DNA of 64,000 nucleotides, from contig OX352773.1 of NCBI GenBank assembly GCA_947095535.1, positions 992,001 to 1,056,000 of the forward strand, in the 5' to 3' direction. This document shows positions 32,686-45,520 of the stretch, in pieces (the first letter of the stretch is position 1; every line of letters begins with the position of its first letter). Source of the DNA: Poecilobothrus nobilitatus. Lineage: Eukaryota; Arthropoda; Insecta; Diptera; Dolichopodidae. Below the pieces are notes generated by a model. The model had not been told where the DNA came from. It saw only the letters and a program-made list of their open reading frames with translations, and searched no databases. Position numbers and translations under genes: made by a program.

Positions 32686-34207
32686 ATAAACTACATAAAT
32701 ATCAAGACCGGAACAAGACCCCTAAGAATGTATTAGTGCAAAATTTAAACTTGTATTGTGAAAATTAAGAGAGTTTTGACAGTTTCTTTTTTTCATTTTT
32801 TTGCTTAGAAAAAAGTAGAAAATTAAGAAATTTTAGCAATTTTTATTTACAACTTTAAATATGAAATACTGCCCTAAATATATCGAAATTTATATTAAAA
32901 TAAAATAAATTTTTTCTAACACATATCAAAACTTCAAGGTTCAACTCGAATTTTTAACTATATTTTTCTCAAAATATATTTTCCAACTTTTTCTAGCATT
33001 TTTTGACTCCAGCCATTTTGAAATGTTTAAATAAAAAAAAAAAAAATTATTTTCTTTGCTATCTATCAATTTTTTAAAAGCTTTCTACAAAAAAGTAGGA
33101 TAAAGCAGGTAACAAAATTTAATTTTATATCGAGTTTTAATATATTTAATTTTAATGAAAATATATAAATTATATATTAAAAAAAAATTTAGAGTTTTTC
33201 CTAAATACTGGTGAAAAAATTAACTTTCTATCAATTTTTTTTACTATCATTACAAGTATTGGAAAAAAAAAGAACCTGAAATTTTGGGTAAGCAATTTTA
33301 TTTTTTCGATACATACTATAAAAAAAAATAAGATGCATTAAGAATAGTGATATTTATTTTTTATAATTTAATTTTTTTATTGCCTTTTAATTATGGTTCG
33401 TACTTGTTGTGTCCCTGGGTGTAAATCGAATTATAAATGTAAAACGAAAAATAAAATTTATACAGTTTCAACTTTTCGATTTCCCAAGGAAAAAATTTTA
33501 AGAAAAAAATGGATAGAAGCAATTCCATGAATAAATTGGAATCCAACAGAAACTAGTGCTGCCTGTTGAATCCATTTTCGTACGAAAAGTTTTCGTAGTC
33601 AGAATTCTGACAGACCAACTTTATTACCTAATGCGATTCCAAGCATTTCCCCTAATATTCCGGATTTAAAATTAGTTGTTAAAAATTGTATTTTTAATTT
33701 TAATAATTTAGTAACTAAAATTGAAGAAAAAATTGATTTAAATGGCTGGCTTTTGTTTAAAAATAAATCTTATATTGTGTTATACTGTTTAATTTAATTC
33801 ACTCACTTTTTTTGTGCTATTACTGTACCAAATTATTGCTCTTTAAAGAGCTTTAAGCTTGTTGAAGATTTTCTATGGCAACATTAATTTAATTGATATA
33901 TAAATATAACAAAGCTTTAGGAAAAAAATGAAAAAATTTTACAAAATTCGGGTAGACGGTTTTTATCAACGTTTTTATAAATAAAAAAATTATAAATTCA
34001 ATTTTTTTTTGTATTCAGATAGTGTAAAAAATTATGAATTTTAAAGTTTGCTTAGAAATTTTTTCAAGTTCATTTAAAGTTCATTTTAGTTCAAGTTCAT
34101 TTAAAGCTATTTAGCTTTTACTTTTCCCATAAGACCCAATGTAAATAGTGGGGTAAATTGAGCTTTCGTTCTCTTCAGTTCCTGTCTTGATAGTTTATGT
34201 AGTTTAT
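32686..34207 (+). mobile_element. P-superfamily (THAP) element with ~30-bp TIRs
   Basis: The left end ATAAACTACATAAATATCAA followed by GACCGGAAC (32686-32714) is inverted at the right end, GTTCCTGTCTTGATAGTTTA then TGTAGTTTAT (34178-34207). Inside lie the same leader as at 18440-18610, a THAP pseudogene and a tail like 20320-20615. At 1.5 kb it lacks the transposase core and would depend on a full-length relative. Confidence 0.8.
33393..33797 (+). pseudogene. THAP-domain protein of a P-like element, two in-frame stops
   Basis: One frame of 135 codons from ATG to TAA carries only two internal TGA stops. It begins MVRTCCVPGCKSNYKCKTKN, continues STFRFPKEKILRKKWIEAIP (stop), then NWNPTETSAAC (stop) IHF, PTLLPNAIPSISPN, and ends near YIVLYCLI. 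C-x4-C at the start, the FRFP stretch, the invariant W, C..HF and the A(V/I)PSI motif identify a complete THAP C2CH zinc finger. Both stops are TGA and may be point mutations. The protein ends where a full transposase would continue, so only the DNA-binding domain was retained. Confidence 0.87.
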
Positions 34208-35227
34208 GTACATACTTTTAATTGAATTTTTTTTGAAGGAATGTTCGTATTTGTATACGTATTAACATAAATATGTATAATATTGTATAATGTAAATATG
34301 TATATAGTATGTATGTATATACTTTTATATACATATATAAATTTTTTTAACCCTTATTTTTTATTTAGAAAAAAAGCGAGCTTTTATTTTTGTTTTTCTC
34401 TTTGTTGTTGTTTTGTTTGTTATTAAAAATTTTAAGGGAGCAAGCACATTTATTAAAAGTGCTTAAAAAAGTTAAAAGAAGTAAAAAGTAAATAATTTGA
34501 TAGGAATCCATACCGTTCAGCATTGCAGAAAAATAATCAAATTTTTGAATATCACATAGAAATGTTATTTTTTAAAATTCGTTTTTTAAAAGTTGTTGTT
34601 TTTTCAAAAAAAATTATCAAATTTTTGAATATCTCATAGAAATGTTATTTTCAATGTTATTTTTTAAAATTTGTTATTTGTTTTGTTATTTTATTTAATT
34701 CAACTATTATAAATGTAATTTTATTTTATATCTATTTATTATTTTGTATTGTTTTAGCTTTTAATTTTTAAAAATATTTGAATCTTTTGTTTTTCTTTTT
34801 AATAAACACAGAGTTTTTTATTCCATTTTGAAAATTAATTGCATTTAAATATATATACATATGTATGTGCATATATTTTAAAATTTTTCAGTTGGTTTTG
34901 TCCCTACTAAAATTAACTTTATTCTTTTCTTTCTAAGTTTTTTATTTTTTTCTTAGTGTATACTCATTTCTAAATTCTATTAAAATACTAAAAATCAATG
35001 AAAATTAAATCAAAAAACTTAAAATTAAGATTTGCTTACTAAATTTGAAGTAAATGTACATTAAATTTTACACTGTGTTCTCAAGTGCGACATTTTTACA
35101 CATTTACCTCTTTCAAATCAAAACAATATTTTCGAAGCATATATTACATATTTTCAAGTATGTACCATGTATGTCATACAGTATAATTGTTTACATTAAT
35201 TACAGACTACAGTATGCATTGGTGAGC
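34208..35227. other. AT-rich stretch without a recognisable gene
   Basis: Two near copies of ATCAAATTTTTGAATAT(C/A)... TAGAAATGTTATTTT lie at 34537-34571 and 34616-34651, a small tandem duplication. No coding region is supported. Confidence 0.5.
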
Positions 35228-37917
35228 AAAGATTATCTATTACAATAAGATGGACCACTCTTTTTTTACATAATATATTAATGCATTTTTTACAACTACC
35301 TAAACAAAAAAAAACCATTAGTAAAAGTAGGTAAAATATACATATGTTAATTCATTTCAAAACCATTATGTTATTGAAATTACTGTAATAGAGAAAATGA
35401 ACGAAATATTGCATAGGTAGTATTTTTACAATACTTTTTTAAAGGCGCAACTTTGTTTAATTTTTTACATAGTGTACACAGTGGCAAAAAATAATAATCG
35501 AAAGTATTTTAAATTATTAATTGAAATTTTTTGAAATTAAATAAAAAAGTAATAATCGAAAGTGTTTTAAATTGTTTATTGAAATTTGAATATGAAAAAT
35601 GTATTTTAATATAATGTATTTGAATTGAAAATTTTATGTAGATAGTTTAGAAAATAAATTTATAAATATTTTAGTAAAATTAGCACAGAAAAAGATTTAG
35701 AATATAAATTATATGACCGTTTAAAAAATGATTTTAATTATGACTGTTGTAATAAATGTAACAAATCTGATTTTATAAAACTATTTATACTCTTCACTTC
35801 AAATTTGTCCTTTTTAGCATAATATTTGTGTTTTTTCAAAATCAAATTCGTCATAACAATAGGTACATAATTTCAAAATCAATTTGGTCTGTTATTAAAA
35901 TCAAATTCTATTTTTAAGCTTTTTTAAATAAAAACAAGTAAATGTACCAGTAAGTCGATGCAACTGACTTATTTATACCCTACACCTAAAAAATTTAAAT
36001 TAAATTAAAAATCCATAAGTTATTTTAGTTAGATATTTAACATAAGCTAAAAAAATAAATGGTTTTTTAGATGAGTATTAGAAAAAATTTTAATTAAAAT
36101 TGGTTAGAAGGTTACAATAAATTTTGATTTCAAAGAGTCGATACATAAAATCCAACAACCTTTGTACAAAACTTCAGGTTTCTATCTTTATTAAATTCGA
36201 AGATATGCTTGTTTGGTCTTCGGAAGTGTGTGAAGGCACCCGGACCACCATCCCAATTCATCTCAAATTTTAGAGAAATCATCAGAACAGGGTAAAAACT
36301 CTTATATCAAATTTCAAGTTTTTATATTTCGATTAATTTCGAAGATATGCTTGTTCGGTCTTGGGAGTTTTGTGGGAGATACCCCAACAACCATTCCAAT
36401 CCATCTGAAATTTTAGGCAAATCAGGGTTTCAGCAAACAACATCCTCGTATCAAATTTGTAATTTCTATTTTTATTAATTTCGAAGATATGCTTGTTCGG
36501 TTTTGGGAGTTGTATGGGACATACCCGAACAGCTCGTCCAATTTATCTAAAATTTTGGACAAATTAGGGATTCAGGAATCAACACCCTAGTACCAAATTT
36601 AAAGTTTCTATCTTTATTAATTTCGAAAATATGTGTATTCGGTTTTGGGAGTTGTGTGGGAGGTACCCGAAGCCATGGTCCGATTTCGCCCATTTGCAAT
36701 TCCCGCCTTACTTTAGTCATTGTTAACCTACAGTATAAATTTCATCAAGATAAGATATATAACTAAGAAAAGCCGTTAACACACATAAAAATATAATAAT
36801 GAACATTTAATTTTCATGTCTTGCCGAAGAAAAATTTGTAAAGGTGCCTAAGTTACAGGTGTCTAAAAATAGCAAATTTTCAATTTTTGAGGCGTAATAA
36901 CTCTTAACTCTCTGAGGAAACATACTAATTCTAAAAGTTCTTTCTTGTCTCAAAATTTCAGGTTCCTATCTAAAGGCATGCCGGAGTTGAAAAAAGAAAA
37001 AAAGACATTTCATACAAAGTGTGCTTTTCACATAACGGTAAATTTAAATTAAATAGTAAATTACAAAATATAGCATAATTTTGATATTGTTTTATATAGA
37101 TAATAAAATTTTCGATCTTCTGGCGGTTTTAGATTGCAAAACTATTACGCAGAGCAGATACATCTGAAGATTGGGTTTTTTCGCAATTTTGAAGAGCTGC
37201 AACTTTGGAACCCTTTACAACTAAAATAAACCTTTAACACACGTAAAATTATATTACTGTAGCTTTAATTTTTATATCTTGCAGAAGTAAAATGTGTACA
37301 GGTTCCTAAGTTACAGGTGATTAAAAATAGCAAATTTTCAATTTTTAAGCCCTAGGCTCATAAACAGGGAGTGCTCCAAAAAAATTTTCTGAGCAAACTT
37401 ATACTAATTCTAAACATTCTTTCTTGCCTCAAAATTTCAAGCCTCTATCTAGAAGCGTGCCGGAGTTATGAAAGTAGAAAAATCATGCAAAATTTTGGTT
37501 TTCACATAACGGTAAAAAAAGAAATACCAAAGATAAAAGAAATACCTGTCGAATGACGTTTTCAGATTGGAAAAATCTTAAGCAGAACATAAGATATATG
37601 CATTTAAAAATAGGGCTTTTTCAAAGTTTGAGGGGCTGTAGCTCCGTAATGGGAGGGGCTACATGAAAAAGTTGTTCCACAAAATTATTTTTTTTATGAG
37701 ACCTACCCATGGTTAAAATTTTTTTTCGCTATCTTTAACGGTGTAGAAGTTTTGTAAACAGACGGACGGACGGACAGACGGACAGAGTGAAACTAATAAG
37801 CACATTTTTTCAAAAATTTTTTGGAAATGTGCTAAAAAGGACAAATTTGAATAAAAAACTTTAATAAAAATGTTAAAGAATTTGATATAAGACATAAAAT
37901 GTTAAGTGTTCAACATA
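35228..37917 (+). mobile_element. TIR element copy 1, interrupted by a family-2 repeat and truncated
   Basis: The left terminus AAAGATTATCTATTACAATA followed by AGATG (35228-35252) equals the ends of the element at 56606-58187. From there to 35797 the sequence is collinear with 58187-56940 inverted (AGTAATAATCGAAAGT, AATTATATGACCGTTTAAAA, TGTAATAAATGTAACAAATC). After the insertion at 35798-37851 it resumes at 37852 (TTTAATAAAAATGTTAAAGA, GATATAAGACATAAAATGTT). It is cut at about 37917 by Jockey sequence, so the right end is missing. Confidence 0.75.
35798..37851 (+). repeat. Dispersed repeat family 2, long copy with 22-bp TIRs and 142-bp modules
   Basis: The ends TTCAAATTTGTCCTTTTTAG (35798 on) and CTAAAAAGGACAAATTTGAA (to 37851) belong to a perfect 22-bp inverted repeat. 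Modules marked by GAAGATATGCTTGTTCGGT recur at 36199, 36341, 36483 and 36625, exactly 142 bp apart. Toward the right come GGGGCTGTAGCTCCGTAATG (also in family 1), a GACGGACGGACGGACAGACG simple repeat and GAAACTAATAAGCACATTTT. No protein is encoded. Confidence 0.85.
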
Positions 37918-38880
37918 TGAAATATCGTGCTGTTTGAACCTAGTTGGAAATTCAGCCGGAGTAGAACGCTTGAGCCTATTTCGCTGATTTCTGTTTGAAG
38001 CCAAACTTCTTGCCAGTATGTTTAGATGTACCTCCAGTCTATTGAAATACTTTTTGCTGGACAAACCTATTTCTTCTTTAACCGAACATATTCGAAGATC
38101 ATTTTGAATTGTTGTGTTACGCACGTACCAAGGCGCATTGACTATTGACCTCATTGATAATTTTGATATGCATTTATACAAAATTACCTTATTTTCTAGT
38201 GATAATTGTGACCTTCTATTAAAGAATCAATACATTTTGCTGAACTTTGTTCGAATATATTTGACTTTATACAGTATGTGTATGCCAAGTTAATCTTATA
38301 TCCAAATATAGACCCAAGTATCTAGCTGAATTTGATTGAGGTAGGAGTTCATTGTTTAGTTTCACTGCTAGGCATGTTTTTGTCCTCAGGGTGAAAGTGA
38401 CGTGTACTGATTTGTTTTCGTTGGCTTTTATTCTTCATTTCTTTAACCAGAACTGCATTTTATCTAAAGCTTCTGTACTATTAAAGAGGCGATTTGGGGT
38501 TCATAACTTGAACCCAAAACAGCGGTATCTGCAAATGTTGCTATCATCGTTTCTTTATTTGTAGGAAGAAGAACGGCAGTATAAATCAAATTCAGTGTAG
38601 GACCTATAACGCTACCTTGTGGTACCCCAAAGCATATATAAAACAAAGGCGTGCTATCATCTCTGTAATTTACTATCAATTTCCTTTTGGTTAGATATGC
38701 TTTTAAAATGACATAGCAATAGTGTGGCAATTTTTCTTTCGTGTGGCAATTTAAATAACAAACCTTCATGCCAGACCTTATCGAACGCCTGGGTGATGTT
38801 TAAAAAGACTCCTGAACAATATTTTTCTTCTTCTAAATCTCTGCCGATTTTGTTTATTACTCTGTGTGTTTTTGAAATCT
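37917..38880 (-). pseudogene. Jockey-clade LINE fragment (RT and C-terminal region)
   Basis: The minus strand gives INKIGRDLEEEKYCSGVFLN then ITQAFDKVWHEGLL (38870-38770). It continues with YCYVILKAYLTKRKLIVNYR, YICFGVPQGSVIGPTLNLIY and IATFADTAVLGSSYEPQIAS (38769-38464), then RSIVNAPWYVRNTTIQNDLR, ICSVKEEIGL and RLEVHLNILARSL (38181-37920). These blocks are diagnostic of the Jockey clade. The first catalytic Asp has become Asn (FLNITQAFD for FLDISQAFD) and one Asp of FADD is deleted (FADT), so the RT is dead in two places besides frameshifts. No 3' UTR or tail is visible; the fragment ends inside other repeats. Confidence 0.88.
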
Positions 38881-40655
38881 TAAAACTAATTTATTTAAAT
38901 TTATTTTGCATTTTACACTTTCAACACCCTATATATATAGTGAGACTGTGGTCTTTCGTTGCAAAATCGTTTCATATCAGTTTTTTGTCTTCTTTTTACA
39001 TGATAAAATCTTATTACTATCTATTTCTTCAATTTTGTTGTTTAAATTATAAGCATTTTGTAAATGAGAATTACTCATTTTTTACACTCCTAAATGTACT
39101 CGTAAATGTACACTTAAATGTATTTATATTATGTACTTATGATAATAATATGAATGTGAAAAATGTAAATAAAGAATTTATTTAACATAAAGAATAGAAA
39201 CTAATTTGAATAGTAAATAAATGGTATAATATCATTGTTGAATGTATATGTTTAAATGTGTGAATTATATTAATAATTATAGTTACTCTTATAATAATTT
39301 TTCTTTTTATTTATTAAAAACCGTTAGTACTTTTTTCTTACGTTAACAATTTTTAAATATGTAAATATAATTCATATGATTTTCGTAATTGCATGATTTT
39401 TATTTTAAATTGCTAGCGCTCATAACTCTTACAAGTATTATGGTAGGGTGGTGGCATAGGTTCTCGGACGAATAACTTTTTTTAAACTTTGGTTACTCGT
39501 AATTTTGTAAATCCTATAGCTATAGCTATACAAAGGTTTCTTTTTTCTTGTTAATTTGGAATATGCTAAATACAAATTATTTTATTTTAAAACATTTGAA
39601 TAAAAAATAAAATAAAATTTAAAAATAAATAAAAAAATATTCGATTTCTTTAGTTTTCGGACACTAAAATTCAGTTTACGGTCAAAAAAATTCACTTTCC
39701 GGACAAAGAATCTATGAAATATTTTAATAATATAATTTTAAATAAAAATGTTTTTCTATTTCAGTTTTGTTTGTTTTTGTTGAACAATAATTATTTATGT
39801 ACATATATGTTTGATAAAAACTAAATTAAACATTACAATTCATTCTTTGATCCTAGGAGTTAGAAATTTTATATTATATTACAATATGTTGTTTATTTTA
39901 ATATAAAATTAAAATTAAATTACGTTTTAAAAAAATTCAAAGATTAGATATAAAATAGTTAGTTTTAAAATAAAAATCAAAACTGAAGCTTTTTAAAGTA
40001 AGATGAAGAATGTACTGAAAGCCAAAAAGGTTAATTTAAAAGAAATTTTTTTTGTTAAGAAAGGAAAGAATAAGATCAATTTTAACAGGGAAAAAACCAA
40101 CTGGTAAATATAGTGTAGGTATTATAATATAATAATAATTTTCCAATTGGCGTAAAAAACCCAATTTTTGTTACTTAAAATTAAAAAATAATAAAAATTT
40201 TTTGATATATAAATTGCTCAAAAACGAGTAATAAAATATCATCAGATTTCTTTAAAAATGAATTAGTAGGTACATTGATCACAGCAAAAATTTTTTCTTT
40301 AATTTAAAAATAATATCTATAGCCACAAATGTAGCCACGTATGTACCTTTCGATGTTTTTCGACACAATATTTTCCTGTTCTGTTTTATTAATTTTATTG
40401 ATGCAGTGTACTGTATTTAATTTTAATAGAAAGTACATATTATTTTTTAAAAGAATAAATAATTACTGACATACATATGATATTTAAAAATGATAATACA
40501 TACATATGTATGTACATATCAAAATAATTATTAATTAATAAAAATTAGGTTTAATTTTAAAACTTTTCTTGAATAAACACAATTGTAATTTAAACACAAA
40601 CATACATATATTACAAAAATATAAATCGTACCTTTATTAAAAAGCATACATATAA
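38881..40655. other. AT-rich stretch without a recognisable gene
   Basis: A 153-codon open frame (38724-39185, plus) overlaps the Jockey fragment and continues as hydrophobic, Leu/Phe/Tyr-rich text; I judge it to be chance. Nothing else is supported. Confidence 0.5.
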
Positions 40656-40800
40656 ACCGAGACTTACATATCAATTATGAAATTATTCATACGCACGATA
40701 CGTGAAAATCGATTGCAATTCTCTCACAACTACATTCATGTGTTTTCAGTTCTTGGCCTGTTTACTTAGGGCTTGGGTCTTGCATATAACATAAAGTCAG
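40656..40800 (-). repeat. Third, partial copy of the 24500/32160 repeat
   Basis: CCGAGACTTACATATCAATT, GATTGCAATTCTCTCACAAC and TTTTCAGTTCTTGGCCTGTT match 24823-24930 in the same orientation. The region corresponding to the interior of the other copies is absent, so this resembles an unoccupied or deleted state. Confidence 0.65.
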
Positions 40801-42419
40801 GCAAAAATAAAATCTATATCATATATGTATAATATATATATGAAGTATATTATATGTATATATGCAAATGCACTATATACATACAAAAATACTCTAGCAT
40901 TTAAAAAAAGCAAAAGATCTTATTCCGCCAAACCACACGGGTCTGCAATACATGACATCACGTCGACTGCTCGCTTTTACACGAGTATTTACCAGATTGT
41001 GTGAAATTCTTTTCATTCGAATATTGAACACTGACTAGAGAATGTTTAGTCGGCTATATTAAAGTAAGCGGAAAGTTTTTGTTACCAACATATGAACATT
41101 TTTGTGTATAAAATAAAAAAATGAAAAGTAATTGTTCTGTAAATAAATTTAATTTTTTAAAATTAAATAAATTTAATATTTAGATTTATGATTTACGTAG
41201 CCCTTTTAAATTTATAAGTAGTAAAATAAACATTTAGTTTCTAGTGGAATGAACTAACATCGATATTACTGCAATTCTTTAATTACTTTTAATGCCTGTT
41301 CCTTAGACCCAATTGTCAGTTACATATATACATAGGTATATATAATATAGATATATAATAGACCCAATTGTCTATTATGTACATATCTATATAATAATTA
41401 AACCCAATTGTCAGTTATATAAATAATATTATTGATATATGTATAAACAACATTATAAACTTTATATTTTATCAATTAAAACATACCTACTTATATATTT
41501 AATATAATCCAAAAATATCTATTCTTTACATTTTCTTTTTTTATAATACAGATTTAAAAAGTAAACAAATATGTAGGTATAAACAAAAACTAATGCTAAA
41601 CTTAATTTTATATTGTCTTTTATCAATTTAACGCCACAAATATTTTAATTTTTTTCCGCTTTCCTATTTAATTTCCTATTTAAGTAAGTGAATCCAGTGC
41701 AGAAAGTAAAATTTTGATTGAACAATTCTCTTTCTCTCAATACCAAATATTCTCACAATAAAATTAGTTTGTAGAAAGAGGGTGTGAAACGAAGTGTAAA
41801 CTGTTCTGCACGCAGAACCGTGTATTTTGTTGGCCGATTGATAAACATTCCCAATCTCTATATGATGTTGTATAATAATAAATAAAAACATGTACATAGC
41901 TATATGTATATTGTATATGTATAGTATAGTATACTTCCATACGATGTAAAGCAAAGCAAAGTAAAACAAATACATATGTATATTGGGATTATTTTATTTA
42001 GAAAACTTTTTTTTTTTTGAAAGCTAAATAATTGAAATATTGAATATTAACAAGGATATAATACTGAAAAAATGAGTTAAAAAGACATTTTTTTTTTTTA
42101 TGAGCTTAAAATGAATTTTGCTCAATTTATAAGCAATAACTAATTGAGAAATAATTTTTGAGTGGATGTGAGATACAAAAAATTGACTAAAAATTTTGTA
42201 CTGAATAAATACTCAATGTATATACATACATATTATGTACTTTCTTTATGCTTATACCTACTTCTATTTTTGAAATATTTTATTTATTTTGTTTTCTATG
42301 AATTGTTAAAATTTTTGTTATTTTTTGAAAGGTTTTTTTTGTAAATTTTCATATAGGTACATACTTGAAATTCATATTTAATGTGGTGTGAAAACGGGAA
42401 TAATTATAAAATAATTTAT
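40801..42419. other. AT-rich stretch with a small three-unit repeat
   Basis: ACCCAATTGTC occurs at about 41309, 41364 and 41402, each followed by A/T-rich TATATA text: a degenerate three-unit array. Short open frames near 41676-41975 and 42162-42344 are low-complexity. No gene is supported. Confidence 0.45.
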
Positions 42420-42439
42420 ATTATGGTATTATATGTAAC

Positions 42440-42565
42440 ATATTGAGTTTGGCTATATTTAGTATTTTTCTTCTTCTGGATTTTGCTTGAATACGTCTTA
42501 GCTTAATTCTTAAGTCGGCTGTAAGTAGCATATGGTCTGTTTGTGCCAAAGCCAAACTCAATATA
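42440..42565 (-). pseudogene. Tiny LINE endonuclease-end fragment
   Basis: Read on the minus strand: LALAQTDHMLLTADLRIKLR, RIQAKSRRRKILN. This resembles the end of a LINE endonuclease (S/T-DHxLL then a basic linker). It is bracketed by the inverted words GAGTTTGGCTATATT (42447) and AGCCAAACTCAATATAG (42550). Confidence 0.45.
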
Positions 42566-43084
42566 GATAATAAGAAAAATGAATTAATAGAAAAAATTAA
42601 AAATCATATAGAAGAGGGACCCCAAATATTTACCCCTTTATATTAAAAAACAGTGTTGAAAAATTTTGTTTATATGAAAATTTATTTTCCTACTTTACAT
42701 AAGATACAATCATGATCCATGAATAATAATTAATTTTTTTAAATTATTTCTCTTACCTATTTTGCTATTATGTATGTATATATTGATTTATTATTCTGAT
42801 CTATACTTTTATTTTTGTTTTTCATTATCATTACTTTTAATGCTGCTTCCGCTACTACTCCGAGTACTCTGTCAGATGTATTTATTTTCAGAAGAAAGAA
42901 ACTGTTCTACATACATACATATGTACATATGTATATGCCTTTAACACATAAATTAAATAAAACAAAATCAAAATAACTGACTTTGCATTAGAAACATACA
43001 TACATACATACATATATTAATATTTGGCTGAAAATGGTTGAATAGGCAACAAATTAGAAACAAAGAGAAGAATAGCTATATATT
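42566..43084. other. AT-rich stretch with TACATA simple repeats
   Basis: No gene is supported. (CATA)n-type arrays are at 42911-42937 and 42997-43017. Confidence 0.45.
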
Positions 43085-44225
43085 ATAAGCTAGCTGGATA
43101 TACCTTCAAAGGTATGGATCGGATCAGAATCAACTTCTGAGTCAATTAAGCTTTGCCCATTCATACGTCTGTCTGCCTGTCAGCAAGATAAATCAAAAAC
43201 TAAGAAAGCTATAGTTTTGAAATTAACACAAAATATTATTGGATCAATTTGTATGTTTCTTATTTTTTTGAGATCATCCGACCAAAACATCGGGTAGCTC
43301 TCGAACAATTAACTTTCTGATCTAAACATTTTTCATAAACATTTGTCAAAAGTTCTACATCGTTTGAGCCATGTAATTTTACCTGCTGATAGATATCATA
43401 AAAATATAAATTTTATGGAACAACTTTTTTCTGTAACCCCACCCGTTACGGAGCTACAGTACCGAAAAGTACAACATACATATATGATATTGATATACAA
43501 AAATTAAAGCTACAACATTATATTTTTATTTCCATTAACAACTTTTCTTACTAATATAGGGTTCCCTTAAAATTGACGTATGTAAGTGTGACTTGATTTT
43601 TCCTAATATTTATATGAATTTTTTTTTTTTTTTGCATCTATCAATAATAAAAATTGTTGAGGATGATGCGAAATACAAAAAAGTTGAAATAAATAAAAAA
43701 ATATAACGGTTGTTTGAAGAATTTATATTGTTATGTATAGTGCATAGATATATGTATATATATATATATATGTATAATTATATTATATATATATATATGT
43801 ATAATTATATTATACATATAGCGGCGTATATATTATTATACGTGTTTTATTATACTTAGACTTTAGAGGAAATTATTCTAATATTCTATGAATGAAATAT
43901 TTTTAAAGAAATATAGCAATGTACGGAGATATATGATGATATAATATACTACTAAATATAACATGTATGCATTATTATATTAATTTGCTATTTTGTAGTA
44001 AGTATAAAATAAATTAATATACCTAACATTTGTCATTTGCCTCTTAGTATTAAATGGCACTATAAATATGCATTATTTGAAAAAGTTTTGCGTTGATAAT
44101 CGTTAGATGGTAGATTATAATCTGCTTTGTAAAAATCTTACATAAACCATAGTTCCACACTATAAAACTTCATACGGGTATTTAAAAGTTGACAAGGGCA
44201 ACTGTATTCTTCCTCGTTCAATAAT
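43085..44225 (-). repeat. Dispersed repeat family 1, inverted copy
   Basis: It begins GCTAGCTGGATATACCTTCA and GGTATGGATCGGATCAGAA (the family right end, inverted) and has ACCCCACCCGTTACGGAGCT near 43438. It ends CTTCATACGGGTATTTAAAA with AACTGTATTCTTCCTCG (the family left end, inverted). A 43746-43815 stretch of AT dinucleotides with a duplicated ATGTATAATTATATTAT word lies inside. No 142-bp modules are evident. Confidence 0.75.
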
Positions 44226-45520
44226 GATTTTAACTCATAAGTAGGTAGGTACGTTAAATTGTTATATTAATAATATGTACATACCTACGCAGCTTTCGAG
44301 TTGAAACCATAAAAAGCTAAACCGAAAATATAGCCCTTATCTACATGGTTGCATTTGGACCGGTGGTTTTCAATTTCTATATATAATTATTTATTATCTA
44401 TGGTTTTCACGTAAATGTTAGATAAACAAAAAAACAAAAATATAGCTTTCATAAATAATAACAAATACAAATACATACATAACTATCAAAAATACAATAA
44501 ATTTTTAAAATATGATGTCATAAGTCATAACAAAGATTTTTTTTTAGCAGACAAATCAAGGTTAACTACTGTTAATTTTTTCTGATTCGATTATTTTTTT
44601 TATTTACAAGTTAAAAAAAGCGTATATTTGCTGCTGATGAAATTATACATTATGTACTTGTATGAAAATATTACATCATTTGCCTGATGTAATGAAAATA
44701 ATATTTATGTAACAGGTAGGTAGTATACTATAAAAATATTTGTTAAATTAAATGAAAAAAATTTTGCATTTTTAACTAGAAATTTAAAATGGGAGCACGT
44801 CGTTTTCCTGAAAAAAAATATTAACGAAAAAACATATGTATACATACTGAAAAATAAAATCTTGAATCAGAAGATATTTGAAGAAACTACTATAGCTACA
44901 TACATATGTACATATATACGTATGTATGTATGTATATGTACTGAAAAATTAAATCTTGAAAAAAAATCTTGAATTTAATATACATATGTATGTATGTACC
45001 TAGGAATAATATTTTTCAAGATTAATATTTAACGTTTTTCTTTAAATAAAAAAAAAACCATTTTTAAGTAGGTATAAAAATAACAAAATTAAAATACTTT
45101 GTTTTTGAAATATGGACATATGTATGTACATGTATGTATGTATTTATTTAAAGAAAAATATTTAGGAGAGATTTTATAATGGGTTACAAAATCAGGGGTT
45201 TTAATATCTTGTTTAGCAGGGATTTTAAGATTTTTTTGATAGCTCAGAAGACGAAACACCCCTAGCATATAGGTAAATCAGCAACAATTGCTAAGTGCGT
45301 TTTCAAAGTTAATTCTTTATTTTGTGGCATTTTTACTTTTTAAAGTTACTTTTTTCCGAACACACAAACATTTTAGTAATTAAACTAAATTAATTACTAA
45401 AACAACTTAACAAACTTTTTAGTAATAACTAAATCACAAATTTGAGTTTTGTAAATATTTGATGAAATATTTAAATTTTAGTTCATATATACATATGTAT
45501 GTATATTCCAATAAAACATT
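44226..45520. other. AT-rich stretch with TACATATG simple repeats
   Basis: No gene is supported. Repeated (ACATATGTATGTA) islands occur at 44895-44940, 44980-45000, 45117-45142 and 45485-45505. Confidence 0.45.

Noticed and set aside
38724..39185. 153-codon open frame on the plus strand
   Set aside because: Its first part is antisense to the Jockey RT fragment; the remainder is Leu/Phe/Tyr-rich AT-driven translation.
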